Of a stretch of 64,000 bases of DNA, positions 17,176-26,146 are shown one piece after another (positions within the stretch are counted from its first letter, which is position 1; each line of letters starts with the position of its first letter). The notes beneath the pieces are model-generated. The model was given only the letters and a program-made list of their open reading frames with translations, was not told the origin of the DNA and ran no database searches. This stretch comes from JBBROS01 sp965213855 (GTDB taxonomy: Bacteria; Pseudomonadota; Alphaproteobacteria; Acetobacterales; Acetobacteraceae). The stretch spans positions 1,302,001 to 1,366,000 of the forward strand of contig CBDCAA010000008.1 of NCBI GenBank assembly GCA_965213855.1. The letters run 5' to 3'. Both the position numbers and the translations under genes were made by a program.

Positions 17176-19224
17176 TCAGTCCAGCGACATGGACCCGACG
17201 TGCAGGCCGAGCCAGCGGCGGTCGGGCGACCGTGCCGGTGCGTCGGTATCGATCTGCAGCAGGATGCTTCCGGTCGCATCGAGCAACCGGGTCGGCACCT
17301 CGACCGTGACGGTCCGCTCCCGCTCGTCGTCGAAGCGCCACTCCGCGAGCGGAATGCCGCCCGCCGTCACCATGGCCCGCATCGTCGGACGCGCCGGCAA
17401 GTAGGCGTGCACGGCCAGTGACAGCGTCGCAGCCGCTGCACCCGGGGCGAGCCCCGCAGGCCGAAGCAGCAGCCCGGCACGCGCCCCCTCCGTCCACCGC
17501 CCATCCGGTGCCGGCTCAGACCAGCCATCGAGCAGATAGGGCGCCTCGGGTCCGTCGAACGGAACTGCCGTCCCCAGGGGAAACACGCGGCCTGCCGAAA
17601 AGTACGGCACGGCACAGCCGGGCATCAGCCGGGGCGCCACGCACGGCAGCGCGAGGTGGATGACCTGGCGCAGGGCGACGGGCGGCACGGACGCATCCAG
17701 GCGCACAGACGGGTCCAACGAGAGCACGGCCGGCGCCGCGGGCATCGGACGAAGCGGGACGGCGACGAAACCGCCCGGCGCGGGCAGCGCTTTCACGCCG
17801 CTGTTGTTCGACCAGACCAACCCGGGGCCGGACAAGGCTGGAACCGCGATGCGCGTGTCGCCCTTGTAGATGCTGGACCACGTGCCGGACGCTGTCACGG
17901 CGACCGCGGCGTCCATGGGCAGCAGGCCGCCGGGCAGGATGACCCGATTGCCCTCGACCACGGCGCCGGGCAAGCCGGTCCGTTCGAACGAGGCGCGCCA
18001 GAAGAGCAGCGGCGAGACAAGCACACAGGCCAGCATGATCCCGCGCCGCCCCAACCGCGTTCCGGCGGCGTGCGGCAGGGCCGCCGTGTAAAGCCCTAAC
18101 AGCAGCAAGGGCAGCTTGAAGTAGTGGTAGTTCTCGAACTGCCACAGCCCGTCCGGGTGCATGTCGCGATAGGCGAGGTAGGCCACCGTCTGCAGCCCCG
18201 CGACCGCCACGACCAGGCCGTGACCGCGCCGGGGTCCACGCGTGATGAGGGCGGCCGCCATCCCCACGAGTCCCGGGATCACCCATGGCAAGGACCCGAC
18301 CATCCCCGTCCCGCCCGGAATCCCGCCCGGCAAGCGCGTCGCCAGCATCGGTTGCGGGCTGAGGAACAACGTCACCCACTGCAGCGGGATCCGCCGCCAC
18401 TCGAAGCCGACCATCGCCGAGCCGAGCATGTAGGGGCTCGGCTGCCAACCGAACACCGACACATGCGCTGCGACCAGGATCGCCCCGGCAACCGCGGCAC
18501 CGAGTGAGGCCGACAGGATCGTCGCGCCGCCCGGGCGCCAGCCGGGCCAGCGGGCCACAAGGCGCCAGGCCATGTACGGCGGCACCGTCATGAGCAGGAC
18601 CGCCGCTTCGGTCGGGCGAAACAAGCCCACGGCGACCGTCGCGAGCGCGGCGAGCCCGGCGGTGCGCGGCTCCGGACGCTCGTCGAACCGGAGCGCAAGC
18701 AAGAGCGCCGCAAGCGTCAACGGCACCGCCGGCGTGGTGGACCACGGCACGGCCCAGACCTCCAGCATGCGCGGCGTCAGCGCCATCGTGACGAAGCAGG
18801 TGAACGCACCGGCGGCCCGGGCGCGCGGCCAACTCGGCGATAGTCGGGCCGACAGGGCCGCCCCCAGACAGACCGAGACCAGCAGGCATAGCAGGTCCGG
18901 TATCCAAAACGGCTGGCCCGGCATCACCCGGGCGAACACGGCGCCGGTCAGGGGATAGCCTGGCAGATACCAATGCTGCCCCGGGTCGAGGTCGCCGGCC
19001 GCCCAGGCATGTGCGGACCGCAGATACATCGACTGGTCGATCCACTGCTTCCAGCCGGTGTCCTGCAGCGGCGCATGCACGGCATAGCGCAGCCCACTCA
19101 GGAGCAGCGCGGCCCCCAGCACGCCCCGGTTCAGCAGCCTGTCCGGCGCGCGCAACCAAGCGGCCTGCAGGAGGCGCCACCCATTGAGCGGGAACCCGGC
19201 CCGTGGCCGGGCGACGCCTCTCAC
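17176..19224 (-). CDS. Polytopic membrane protein, GT-C glycosyltransferase-like
   Basis: Integral membrane protein of about 682 aa. After a first helix comes an external loop with an Asp (GWKQWIDQSMYLRSA) and HWYLPGYPLTGAVF. This layout resembles GT-C lipid-linked sugar transferases. About ten further hydrophobic helices follow. The last ~130 residues (SLAVHAYLPARPTMRAMV onward) look like a beta-sandwich of the DUF7024 kind found at the C-terminus of such transferases. The chosen GTG overlaps the upstream enzyme's stop (GTGA); a GTG seven codons earlier is also possible. Substrate unknown; a cell-envelope glycan role is inference. Confidence 0.6.
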   Translation of the reverse strand: MRGVARPRAGFPLNGWRLLQAAWLRAPDRLLNRGVLGAALLLSGLRYAVHAPLQDTGWKQWIDQSMYLRSAHAWAAGDLDPGQHWYLPGYPLTGAVFARVMPGQPFWIPDLLCLLVSVCLGAALSARLSPSWPRARAAGAFTCFVTMALTPRMLEVWAVPWSTTPAVPLTLAALLLALRFDERPEPRTAGLAALATVAVGLFRPTEAAVLLMTVPPYMAWRLVARWPGWRPGGATILSASLGAAVAGAILVAAHVSVFGWQPSPYMLGSAMVGFEWRRIPLQWVTLFLSPQPMLATRLPGGIPGGTGMVGSLPWVIPGLVGMAAALITRGPRRGHGLVVAVAGLQTVAYLAYRDMHPDGLWQFENYHYFKLPLLLLGLYTAALPHAAGTRLGRRGIMLACVLVSPLLFWRASFERTGLPGAVVEGNRVILPGGLLPMDAAVAVTASGTWSSIYKGDTRIAVPALSGPGLVWSNNSGVKALPAPGGFVAVPLRPMPAAPAVLSLDPSVRLDASVPPVALRQVIHLALPCVAPRLMPGCAVPYFSAGRVFPLGTAVPFDGPEAPYLLDGWSEPAPDGRWTEGARAGLLLRPAGLAPGAAAATLSLAVHAYLPARPTMRAMVTAGGIPLAEWRFDDERERTVTVEVPTRLLDATGSILLQIDTDAPARSPDRRWLGLHVGSMSLD

Positions 19225-21599
19225 CCCAGCAATGCCTGCGCGCACGCATCCAGGATGGCGTCGACGTCCAGCCCATAGGCCGCATACAGGTCCGGCAGGT
19301 CCCCGCTCTGTCCGAAGCGGTCCGGCCCCAAGGGCACGACGCGCTGCCCGCGAACGGCACCCAGCCAGGAGTGCGCGGCCGGGTGGCCATCAAGGATCGT
19401 GACCAGCGCGGCGCCGGGCGCCAGCGGCGCGAGCAGACCTTCGACATGCGACCGGGCCTGGATGCCGCTGCGCCGGGTGCGGGCCGCCTCGATCCAGCCG
19501 GCATGCAGCCTGTCCGGGCTGGTGATCGCGAGCAGCCCGGCGCCGGGCACGTCGGTCTGCAGCTCCGCGAAGGCCTCCACCGCTTCGGGCGCGACCGGGC
19601 CCTGGTAGGCCAGCGCGATCGGCGCGCCGTCCGCCGGCGGCACGACCCAGTGCCCGCCGGCGATCACGGCCGCCGGGTCCAGCTTGCGCTCGGTCTGCTC
19701 CAGTTGCCGGGTCGAAAGGCGGAGCCAGACAGCCGACCCGCCCGCCGCCTGCATGTGCACGAACGCATGGCGGAGCAAGATCGCCAGCTCATCGACATGG
19801 GTCGGCTCGTAGCTGGCCAGGCGGTCGGCGGCCATGCCGATCAGCGGCGTGTTGATGCTCTGATGCTGCCCCCCCTCCGGCGCCAGCGAGATGCCGGACG
19901 GCGTCGACACCAGCAGGAACCGGGCGTCCTGGTAACAGGCATAGATCAGCGCATCGAGGCCGCGGTTGACGAACGGGTCGTAGACCGTCCCGATCGGCAG
20001 CACCCGCGCGCCGGTCAACGAGTGCTGCAAGCCGGCCGCAGCCAGCAACAGGAACAGGTTCTGCTCGGCGATCCCAAGCTCGATATGCTGCCCCGTCGGC
20101 GACATGCCCCAACGCTGCGCGCTCGCGAGCTTCGCGTCGCGAAACACGTCGTTGCGCGTGTGCCGGTCGAACACGCCGCGGCGGTTGACCCAGGGGCCAA
20201 GGTTGGTCGACACCGTGACGTCCGGGCTGGTCGTCATGAGATGCTTGGCCAACTCGGCGAACTCGCCATTGCCGCGGCCGATCTCGGCCAGGATGTCGCC
20301 GAACCCGGCCTGCGTGCTCATCTTGCGGCCGGCCAGCTTCGGCGTGGGCAGGATGTCGGGAATGTGGACCGTTGGCGCGTCCAGACGCCGCCCCTGCGCC
20401 GTCAGCGTCCTCGCGAAGGGCGCGCTGTCGATCACCGCCTGGAACGCGTCTTGCGACAGGTCCAGGCCCTCGGCGACGTCCCACTCATGGCCTTCGCGGA
20501 CGCGCATCTGGGTGCGAAAGCTGTCCATCTGGTCCCGGGTCATCAGCCCGGAGTGGTTGTCCTTGTGCCCCGCGAACGGCAGGCCCATGCCTTTCACGGT
20601 GTAGGCGATGAAGCACGTCGGCTGGTCGCCCGCGGCGTCGGCGGCCCGGAAGCTCTCGATCAGGTAGTCGACGTCGTGGCCGCCGAGGTTGGTCATCAGC
20701 GCGCCGAGCTCCTCGTCGCTCAGCGGATCGATGATCGCGCGCAGCCCCGGCTCGCGCCCCAGATCGGCCAGCAGCGCCTGTCGCCACGCCGCACCGCCCT
20801 GGAAGGTGATTGCGGAGTAGAGGCTGTTCGGGCAGTCGTCGATCCAGCGGCGCAAGCTCTCCCCGCCCTCGCGCTCGAACGCCGCCTGCAGCTTGCGGCC
20901 GTACTTGAGCGTGACGACGTTCCAGCCCATGTCCCGGAACAGCCCCTCGATGCGGCCGAACAGCCGGTCCGGCACGACGCTGTCGAGGCTCTGGCGGTTG
21001 TAGTCGATGATCCACCACACGTTGCGGACATCGTGCTTCCAGCCCTCCAGCAAGGCCTCATAGATGTTGCCTTCGTCCAGCTCGGCATCGCCCGCGATCG
21101 CCACCTGGCGTCCAGGCGGCAACGCGCCGGGGGTGGGGCCATCGAGCCCGTGCAGACGGACGTAGTCCTGCATGAGTGCGGCAAAGCTGGTCAGCGCGAC
21201 GCCGAGGCCGACCGAGCCGGTCGAGAAGTCGATCTCCGGCCCGTCCTTGGTCCGGCTCGGGTAGCTCTGCAGCCCGCCCATCTGCCGCAGCCCCGCCATC
21301 TTCTCCGGCGTCTGCCGCCCGAACAGGCGGTTGATCGCATGGAACACCGGCCCGGCATGCGGCTTCACCGCCACCCGGTCCTCCGGCTTCAAGACCTCGA
21401 AATACAGGGCGGTCATGATGCTGATGACGCTGGCGCAGCTCGCCTGGTGGCCACCGACCTTCAATCCGTCGCGGTTCGGCCGCACATGGTTCGCGTTGTG
21501 GATCATCCACGCCGACAGCCAAAGCAGCTTCCGCTCCACCTGATGGAGCGCCGCAAGGCGATCGGGCGGGAGCGTCTGGATGTTCGCTGGTGCGTTCAT
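19221..21599 (-). CDS. Transketolase / AceE-type pyruvate dehydrogenase E1-like enzyme
   Basis: Thiamine-diphosphate enzyme of 792 aa in the transketolase superfamily, closest in layout to homodimeric E1 (AceE). The TPP motif runs from GDAELDEGNIYEALLEGW to IIDYNRQSLD. Other E1/transketolase landmarks are FSTGSVGLGVAL, the central GQHIELGIAEQNLFLLLAAAG and EGGQHQSINTPLIG. No lipoyl or E2-binding domain is visible and no E2/E3 genes are nearby. The true reaction (pyruvate oxidation, ketol transfer or another 2-oxo acid) cannot be read from sequence. I preferred ATG at MNAPANIQ over an upstream TTG. Confidence 0.75.
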   Translation of the reverse strand: MNAPANIQTLPPDRLAALHQVERKLLWLSAWMIHNANHVRPNRDGLKVGGHQASCASVISIMTALYFEVLKPEDRVAVKPHAGPVFHAINRLFGRQTPEKMAGLRQMGGLQSYPSRTKDGPEIDFSTGSVGLGVALTSFAALMQDYVRLHGLDGPTPGALPPGRQVAIAGDAELDEGNIYEALLEGWKHDVRNVWWIIDYNRQSLDSVVPDRLFGRIEGLFRDMGWNVVTLKYGRKLQAAFEREGGESLRRWIDDCPNSLYSAITFQGGAAWRQALLADLGREPGLRAIIDPLSDEELGALMTNLGGHDVDYLIESFRAADAAGDQPTCFIAYTVKGMGLPFAGHKDNHSGLMTRDQMDSFRTQMRVREGHEWDVAEGLDLSQDAFQAVIDSAPFARTLTAQGRRLDAPTVHIPDILPTPKLAGRKMSTQAGFGDILAEIGRGNGEFAELAKHLMTTSPDVTVSTNLGPWVNRRGVFDRHTRNDVFRDAKLASAQRWGMSPTGQHIELGIAEQNLFLLLAAAGLQHSLTGARVLPIGTVYDPFVNRGLDALIYACYQDARFLLVSTPSGISLAPEGGQHQSINTPLIGMAADRLASYEPTHVDELAILLRHAFVHMQAAGGSAVWLRLSTRQLEQTERKLDPAAVIAGGHWVVPPADGAPIALAYQGPVAPEAVEAFAELQTDVPGAGLLAITSPDRLHAGWIEAARTRRSGIQARSHVEGLLAPLAPGAALVTILDGHPAAHSWLGAVRGQRVVPLGPDRFGQSGDLPDLYAAYGLDVDAILDACAQALLG

Positions 21600-21669
21600 G
21601 GCGTCCCCATCATCCCGCAACCTTCACCGAAGCCCCACCCTGGGTGAAATCGCATCCTGCCGGCAGCGT

Positions 21670-23073
21670 TCACGCCCATCCGCGCGCCAGTTTCCGCACC
21701 GCCGTGCTGGCGTTGCGCTTGCCCTCGCCGGCATAGTCCTCGTGATACTCCTCGATCTTCGCCGGATCGTACAAGTAGTTGACCATCAAAGTGGCACTCT
21801 CCTTGACGCCCTTCTCCGACGTGTCGGCACACGCGACGATCCGCTCGACCCGCGCGCCGTTCGACAGATGGAAATGCGCAACCGGGTCCAGTGCGCGGTT
21901 GCCCCTGCTCTCGGCCAGCAGGTAACGCGCGGCAAGCCGGACCAGCACCGGGTCAGCCGCCTTCAGCATCACGGCGTCACGCGCCCACCCCCGCCTTGCC
22001 AAGATGGCCGCAAGCGCCTGCGTGCCGGTCTCATGCGCGGCCTCGCTGGCCGGCGCGGCGGTGCGGAGGCTGGCTGCCTCTTCCTCGCTCACGAGCTTCG
22101 GGTCGTCATCGCGCAGCTTGGCGTCCAGCCAGCGGCGAAAGCCCGGGATCGGCGACAGGGTGGCGAACTGCTTGAGGTTGCGGAACTCTCCGCCCAACAG
22201 CTCGACCACGCGCTTGATCAGGAAGTTGCCGAAACTGATGCCGGCCAAGCCCTTCTGGCAGTTGCTGATCGAATAGAAGATCGCGGTGTCCGCCTCCTTC
22301 GGGTCCAGCAGCGGCGCCTTCTTGTCCAGCAGGCGCTGCACGCTGTCGGCAAGGCCCCGCACCAGCGCGACCTCGACAAAGATCAGCGGCTCGTTCGGCA
22401 TCCGGTGGTGGAACAACGCATAACAGCGCCGGTCGCTGTCGAGCCGGTTCTTCAAGTCGCTCCAGGACCGGATCTCGTGCACCGCCTCGTAGCCCACCAG
22501 CCGCTCCAGCAGGGTCGCCGGGCTGTTCCAGTCGATGCGCTGCAATTCCAGGAAGCCGACGTCGAACCAGTTGGCGAGCAGGTTGCGCAGGTCGCTCTCG
22601 AGCGCCCCCAGCCAGTGGTCGTTGCCCTTCAGCGCCAGCAAGGTCGCGCGCAGGTCGACCAGGAACTTCATCCCGTCCGGGATGGTCGTGAACTGCGTCA
22701 GCAACCGGACGCGCGGCGGCTCCAGCGCGCGCCGCAGCGCCGCCTGGGCGCGGGCGCGGTCATCCGGCTCGGCCGCGGCCTGCAGGTCGGCATAGGCCCG
22801 GTCGGCCTGCGCCGGGTCGGAGTCGAACGCGGCCAGGTCGCGGAGGAACGCCCGACGCCCCTCGTCATCCAGGCCCAGATAGGCTTGCGCCAGCTTCGCC
22901 GCCCGGTTCCGCGCGCTGATCTCCCCGCCCCGCGCACTCAGGCAGGCCCGCATCTGGGCAGCGACGCTGTCCCCTTCCGGTGTCGCGACGGTCGAGGCCA
23001 TGTCGCGCCACACTCCGGCAATCCGGCGGATCGCGCGGTCGAACAAGCCGATCTGGACGGCGGTATCACTCAT
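21670..23073 (-). CDS. Malonyl-CoA decarboxylase
   Basis: Converts malonyl-CoA to acetyl-CoA and CO2 (467 aa). An N-terminal helical domain is followed by a GNAT-like catalytic domain. The catalytic Ser segment SISNCQKGLAGISFGNFLIK and the catalytic His segment VAHFHLSNGARVERI are both intact. The C-terminus has VNYLYDPAKIEEYHEDY, also typical. Bacterial MCD often sits with malonate transport or malonyl-CoA synthetase genes, but neither is adjacent here. Same strand as the neighbouring transketolase-like gene and nnrD, with gaps under 75 bases. Confidence 0.95.
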   Translation of the reverse strand: MSDTAVQIGLFDRAIRRIAGVWRDMASTVATPEGDSVAAQMRACLSARGGEISARNRAAKLAQAYLGLDDEGRRAFLRDLAAFDSDPAQADRAYADLQAAAEPDDRARAQAALRRALEPPRVRLLTQFTTIPDGMKFLVDLRATLLALKGNDHWLGALESDLRNLLANWFDVGFLELQRIDWNSPATLLERLVGYEAVHEIRSWSDLKNRLDSDRRCYALFHHRMPNEPLIFVEVALVRGLADSVQRLLDKKAPLLDPKEADTAIFYSISNCQKGLAGISFGNFLIKRVVELLGGEFRNLKQFATLSPIPGFRRWLDAKLRDDDPKLVSEEEAASLRTAAPASEAAHETGTQALAAILARRGWARDAVMLKAADPVLVRLAARYLLAESRGNRALDPVAHFHLSNGARVERIVACADTSEKGVKESATLMVNYLYDPAKIEEYHEDYAGEGKRNASTAVRKLARGWA

Positions 23074-23095
23074 GGGACGCTCCGGGATCGCCCTA

Positions 23096-24532
23096 CTATA
23101 CAGAACGTCGCACGCGGGACGAAGGGGTGTTCAGCCCATCGATGACGGCGGCGATCTGCCCGGCCAGGTCCTCCGCGACCAGCCCCGGGCCGGCACGATC
23201 CGCCGCCTGCCCATGGATCCAGACCGCCGCCGCAGCCGCCTCCCACGCTGGCATGCCCTGGGCCAGCATTGCCGCGACAAGCCCGGCCAGCACATCCCCG
23301 GCGCCGGCCGTCGCCAGCCACGGCGGCGCCGTGTCGTTGATCGCCGCGCGACCGTCCGGCGCGGCGATCACGGTGTCGGCCCCCTTCAGCACCACCACCA
23401 GCCCGATCCGCGCCGCCGCCGCCCGTGTCGCCGCCAGCTTGTCTGCGCCCACAGGCCCGAACAGCCTTGCGAACTCGCCCTCATGCGGCGTGATGACGGC
23501 GCAGCCGGCAAGCTGCCCCGGGTCGCCGGCCGCCGCACCCAGCGCGTCCGCGTCGGCCACGACCGCCCGCTGTGCGGCGAGCAGAACGGGCAGCGCCGCC
23601 CGGGCGGCTTGCTGGCTGAGGCCGGGGCCGCAGACCCAAGTCTGCCGCCGCCCATCCTGCAGCAGCACCGGCAAGGGCTCCTCCGTCACGATCAGCCCCG
23701 GCGCGCCGGCGCGGTAGACGTCGGCGGCCGCCTTCGGGGCGGCGATCGTCACCAGCCCCGCCCCGCCCCGCCGCGCCGCGCCCGCCGCCAGCCTCGCCGC
23801 GCCTGTCATCTGCGCCCCGCCCAGCACGGTCACGTGGCCGCGCGTATACTTGTGGCTGTCCGCACCCGGCCGCGGCACGGCCCACAGAGCCGGCGTGTTG
23901 CGCCACGTCCGGACATCCGGCAGGGCGGCCGGCGGCATGCCGATGTCGGCCAAGCCCACCTCGCCGCACAGTCCCCGGCCTGGCAGCAGCAGGTGACCCG
24001 GCTTCCGCGCGACGAAACACACCGTCCGATCCGCGGGCCGCACCCGGCCAAACTTTTGCCCAGTCGCGCCGTCGACGCCGCTCGGCACGTCGACGGCCAG
24101 CACGCGGTGGGCTGCGGCCAGCACGTCGGCCACCAAATCGGGCACCGCCCCGCGCAGGCCGGCGCCGAACACGGCGTCGATCACAAGGTCGGCCCGCATC
24201 GCCTCCGCCGCCGCGAACGGCACGACCGAACCGTCCCATTCGGCCCGGAGCACGGCAGCATCGGTTCCGTCCCGAGGCGCCGCCCATTCCGCCACCGCAA
24301 CCGGCCAGCCACGCCGGGCCAGCAAGGCGGCCGCGCCCCAGCCGTCGCCGCCATTGCCGCCCGGGCCGCAGAGGACAAGGGTGCGGCACGGCCCGAAGCG
24401 CAACGCCGCCTGCGCCACCGCCCACGCCGCCCGGCGCATCAGGGCAAGCCCCGGCACTCCCAGGCCGGGCGCCCGTCGATCCGCCTCCGCCATCTCCGCG
24501 GGGGTCGGCAGCGGCTCCGTCTGGTGAACCAT
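23096..24532 (-). CDS. nnrD: Bifunctional NAD(P)H-hydrate epimerase / ADP-dependent dehydratase
   Basis: Repairs hydrated NAD(P)H (NADHX/NADPHX). About 478 aa in two domains. The N-terminal YjeF epimerase (CGPGGNGGDGWGAAALLARRG) has a Rossmann fold and the Asp in LVIDAVFGAGLRG. The C-terminal ribokinase-like dehydratase has VITPHEGEFARLFG, VVLKGADTVIAAPDG and ATAGAGDVLAGLVAAML, with the Asp that binds the substrate. The start is MVHQTEPLPTPAEM; an ATG five codons earlier is possible. Divergent from the ParA-like gene with about 40 bases between them. Confidence 0.95.
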   Translation of the reverse strand: MVHQTEPLPTPAEMAEADRRAPGLGVPGLALMRRAAWAVAQAALRFGPCRTLVLCGPGGNGGDGWGAAALLARRGWPVAVAEWAAPRDGTDAAVLRAEWDGSVVPFAAAEAMRADLVIDAVFGAGLRGAVPDLVADVLAAAHRVLAVDVPSGVDGATGQKFGRVRPADRTVCFVARKPGHLLLPGRGLCGEVGLADIGMPPAALPDVRTWRNTPALWAVPRPGADSHKYTRGHVTVLGGAQMTGAARLAAGAARRGGAGLVTIAAPKAAADVYRAGAPGLIVTEEPLPVLLQDGRRQTWVCGPGLSQQAARAALPVLLAAQRAVVADADALGAAAGDPGQLAGCAVITPHEGEFARLFGPVGADKLAATRAAAARIGLVVVLKGADTVIAAPDGRAAINDTAPPWLATAGAGDVLAGLVAAMLAQGMPAWEAAAAAVWIHGQAADRAGPGLVAEDLAGQIAAVIDGLNTPSSRVRRSV

Positions 24533-24575
24533 ACCGGGCCTGTGCATTGTCGCGCGGGGGTGCGTGGAGTCGGGC

Positions 24576-25253
24576 ATGTCGGTCGTGATCACCGTGGCGC
24601 AGCAAAAAGGCGGGTCGGGCAAGACCACCCTTGCCGCCAATCTGGCCGCCGCCCTCGCGGACAACAAGGCGAGCAGCAAGTCGGGCAGCAACGCGGGCAG
24701 CAACGCGGGCACCAAGCGCGTCGCTGTGCTCGACATCGACCCGCAGCACAGCCTTTCGCGCTGGCACGCGATCCGCCTCGCCCGGACCACCCCCGCCACG
24801 CCGCTCGGCTTCAGCGACGCCGCCGGCTGGCGCATGGCGATCGAACTGGAGCGGCTGCGTCGCGATCACGACGTCGTCCTGGTCGACAGCCCGCCACAGG
24901 TCGACGCCGACGCTCGGCGCGCCATCCGCGGGGCGGACCTGGTGGTCGTGCCGCTGCAGCCAAGCCCGCCCGACCTCTGGGCGGCGGAGGGCACGCTGAA
25001 GCTGGCCGCCGAGGAGAAGCGGCCGGCTTGCCTGGTGCTGAACCGTGTGCCCGCCACCGGCAAGCTGCGCGACACGATGGCGGCCGAACTGCGCGCCCGA
25101 GGCCAGGTTCTTCTTCCGGCCCAACTCGGCAATCGCACCGCCTATGCCCAGGCCTTCGCCGAGGGACTCGGGGTCACGGAACTGGCGCCGCGCAGCCTGG
25201 CTGCCGTGGAGCTGCGAACCCTCCTGGCTGCACTGCTCGCCGTCATCGGCTGA
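24576..25253 (+). CDS. ParA-family ATPase (orphan)
   Basis: Deviant Walker-A ATPase of 225 aa from the ATG with GGAG six bases upstream; a GTG four codons earlier is possible. The P-loop KGGSGKTT is at residues 11-18, Walker A' is VLDIDPQ and the Walker B region is VVLVDSPPQ. An unusual low-complexity insert rich in Lys, Ser, Gly and Asn (residues 31-47) follows helix 1. No parB or centromere-like repeats adjoin it, so it is not the chromosome parAB pair. Orphan ParA/MinD-like ATPases often position protein complexes such as chemoreceptor arrays; which one here is unknown. Confidence 0.85.
   Translation: MSVVITVAQQKGGSGKTTLAANLAAALADNKASSKSGSNAGSNAGTKRVAVLDIDPQHSLSRWHAIRLARTTPATPLGFSDAAGWRMAIELERLRRDHDVVLVDSPPQVDADARRAIRGADLVVVPLQPSPPDLWAAEGTLKLAAEEKRPACLVLNRVPATGKLRDTMAAELRARGQVLLPAQLGNRTAYAQAFAEGLGVTELAPRSLAAVELRTLLAALLAVIG
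24683..24706 (+). repeat. 12-bp tandem repeat inside the ParA-like gene
   Basis: Two exact copies of GGGCAGCAACGC, with a degraded third unit after them, encoding Ser-Asn-Ala-Gly repeats in the low-complexity insert of the ATPase. Units are in frame, so copy-number change would only alter linker length. Confidence 0.7.
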
Positions 25254-25378
25254 TGTTGGGTGGCAGCCCAGGCCCGGAAGGGACAGATGAGCGTTCAAGC
25301 GACTGCCGAGTAGGGATGGTACCCGGCTTGATCGACTCGCCTGAAAAGCCTATGTGCTGCGTATGACGAAGGATATGA

Positions 25379-25397
25379 GCCCGGCTTGGCGCCGGGC
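25379..25397 (+). terminator. Hairpin downstream of the ParA-like gene
   Basis: Seven-base perfect arms GCCCGGC/GCCGGGC around a five-base loop, about 125 bases after the ATPase stop. No T-run follows. A second hairpin, ACCGACC/GGTCGGT with a five-base loop, lies about 40 bases further on, just before the GNAT gene. Together with about 100 unassigned bases these make up the gap between the two genes. Confidence 0.3.
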
Positions 25398-25477
25398 CTG
25401 CGACTGACGAACCAACCGCGTGCCGGGTCAACCGACCGGGCAGGTCGGTCCGTTCTCTCCTTTGTTCCAAGGGTACC

Positions 25478-26113
25478 ATGCCGAGTGTCAGGGGCGCCGC
25501 GCCCCTCAGTTTCCAAGTCATCGGCCACGCCGACCTCGAACTCCTGAATGGTCTTCAGCTGGAGCAGGCGCAGCGCTTCCTCGAGCCGCTCGCCGAGATC
25601 GTCCGGGTCGTGCGCCGGGGTTCCGCCCACGCGGTCCTGGGCCTGCGCCGCTCCGGCGTGCTCGCCGGCTTCTACATCGTCCACCCCGACCGGCGCGACC
25701 GCGCCTGCTGGTGGTTGGGGTGGTTGGCGATCGACGACCGGTTCAAAGGCCTCGGCCTCGGCCGTGCGACGATGGCCGCGGCAATGGCCCGAGTCCGTGC
25801 GATCCAAGGCTGCCGCCGCGTCCGCCTGCTGGTCGCGCCGGACAACGCGCCCGCCTTGCATTTGTATGAGCAAGCCGGCTTCCGGCCCACGGGCGAGACC
25901 TGGCCCGGCACTGGCGAGCTGATCCTGCAATGCGAGCAGGACCAGGGTGTCCCGTACGAGCGTCGGATCGATCTGGCCAGGGACGCCTACTCGCTCATCC
26001 AGGCGATGTGGCTTCGCCTCTGGCGCCGCGGTGCCCCTCCCAGCGCCCAACTGAGCGGCGAGTTTCACGGGCCACCCGCGACCCTGGCGCGGGCCGGCTC
26101 GGTCTGCGGCTGA
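25478..26113 (+). CDS. GNAT-family N-acetyltransferase
   Basis: Acetyl-CoA-dependent acetyltransferase of 211 aa. The core GNAT fold spans roughly residues 10-150. LGWLAIDDRFKGLGLGRATM carries the R/Q-x-x-G-x-G/A coenzyme-A loop, and VAPDNAPALHLYEQAGFRPTG is the typical beta-6/alpha-4 end. About 55 further residues (ERRIDLARDAYSLIQAMW onward) form a tail with no family match that I recognise. The acceptor substrate is unknown. Confidence 0.88.
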   Translation: MPSVRGAAPLSFQVIGHADLELLNGLQLEQAQRFLEPLAEIVRVVRRGSAHAVLGLRRSGVLAGFYIVHPDRRDRACWWLGWLAIDDRFKGLGLGRATMAAAMARVRAIQGCRRVRLLVAPDNAPALHLYEQAGFRPTGETWPGTGELILQCEQDQGVPYERRIDLARDAYSLIQAMWLRLWRRGAPPSAQLSGEFHGPPATLARAGSVCG

Positions 26114-26122
26114 CGATCTCCC

Positions 26123-26146
26123 CGGCCTGCCCGTCCGGGCAAGCCG
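26123..26146. terminator. Bidirectional hairpin between convergent genes
   Basis: Arms CGGC-C-TGCCCG and CGGGCA-A-GCCG pair through ten bases with one mismatch and a two-base loop. It sits exactly between the stops of the GNAT gene and the EF-hand gene, which face each other. The position fits a shared terminator, though no long T-run follows. Confidence 0.5.

Noticed and set aside
19203..21647. Long plus-strand frame antisense to the AceE-like gene
   Set aside because: Same GC-driven shadow; the minus strand has intact TPP motifs.
23000..25366. Long plus frame crossing nnrD and the ParA-like gene
   Set aside because: Antisense to nnrD and out of frame with the real ATPase; Arg/Pro-rich.
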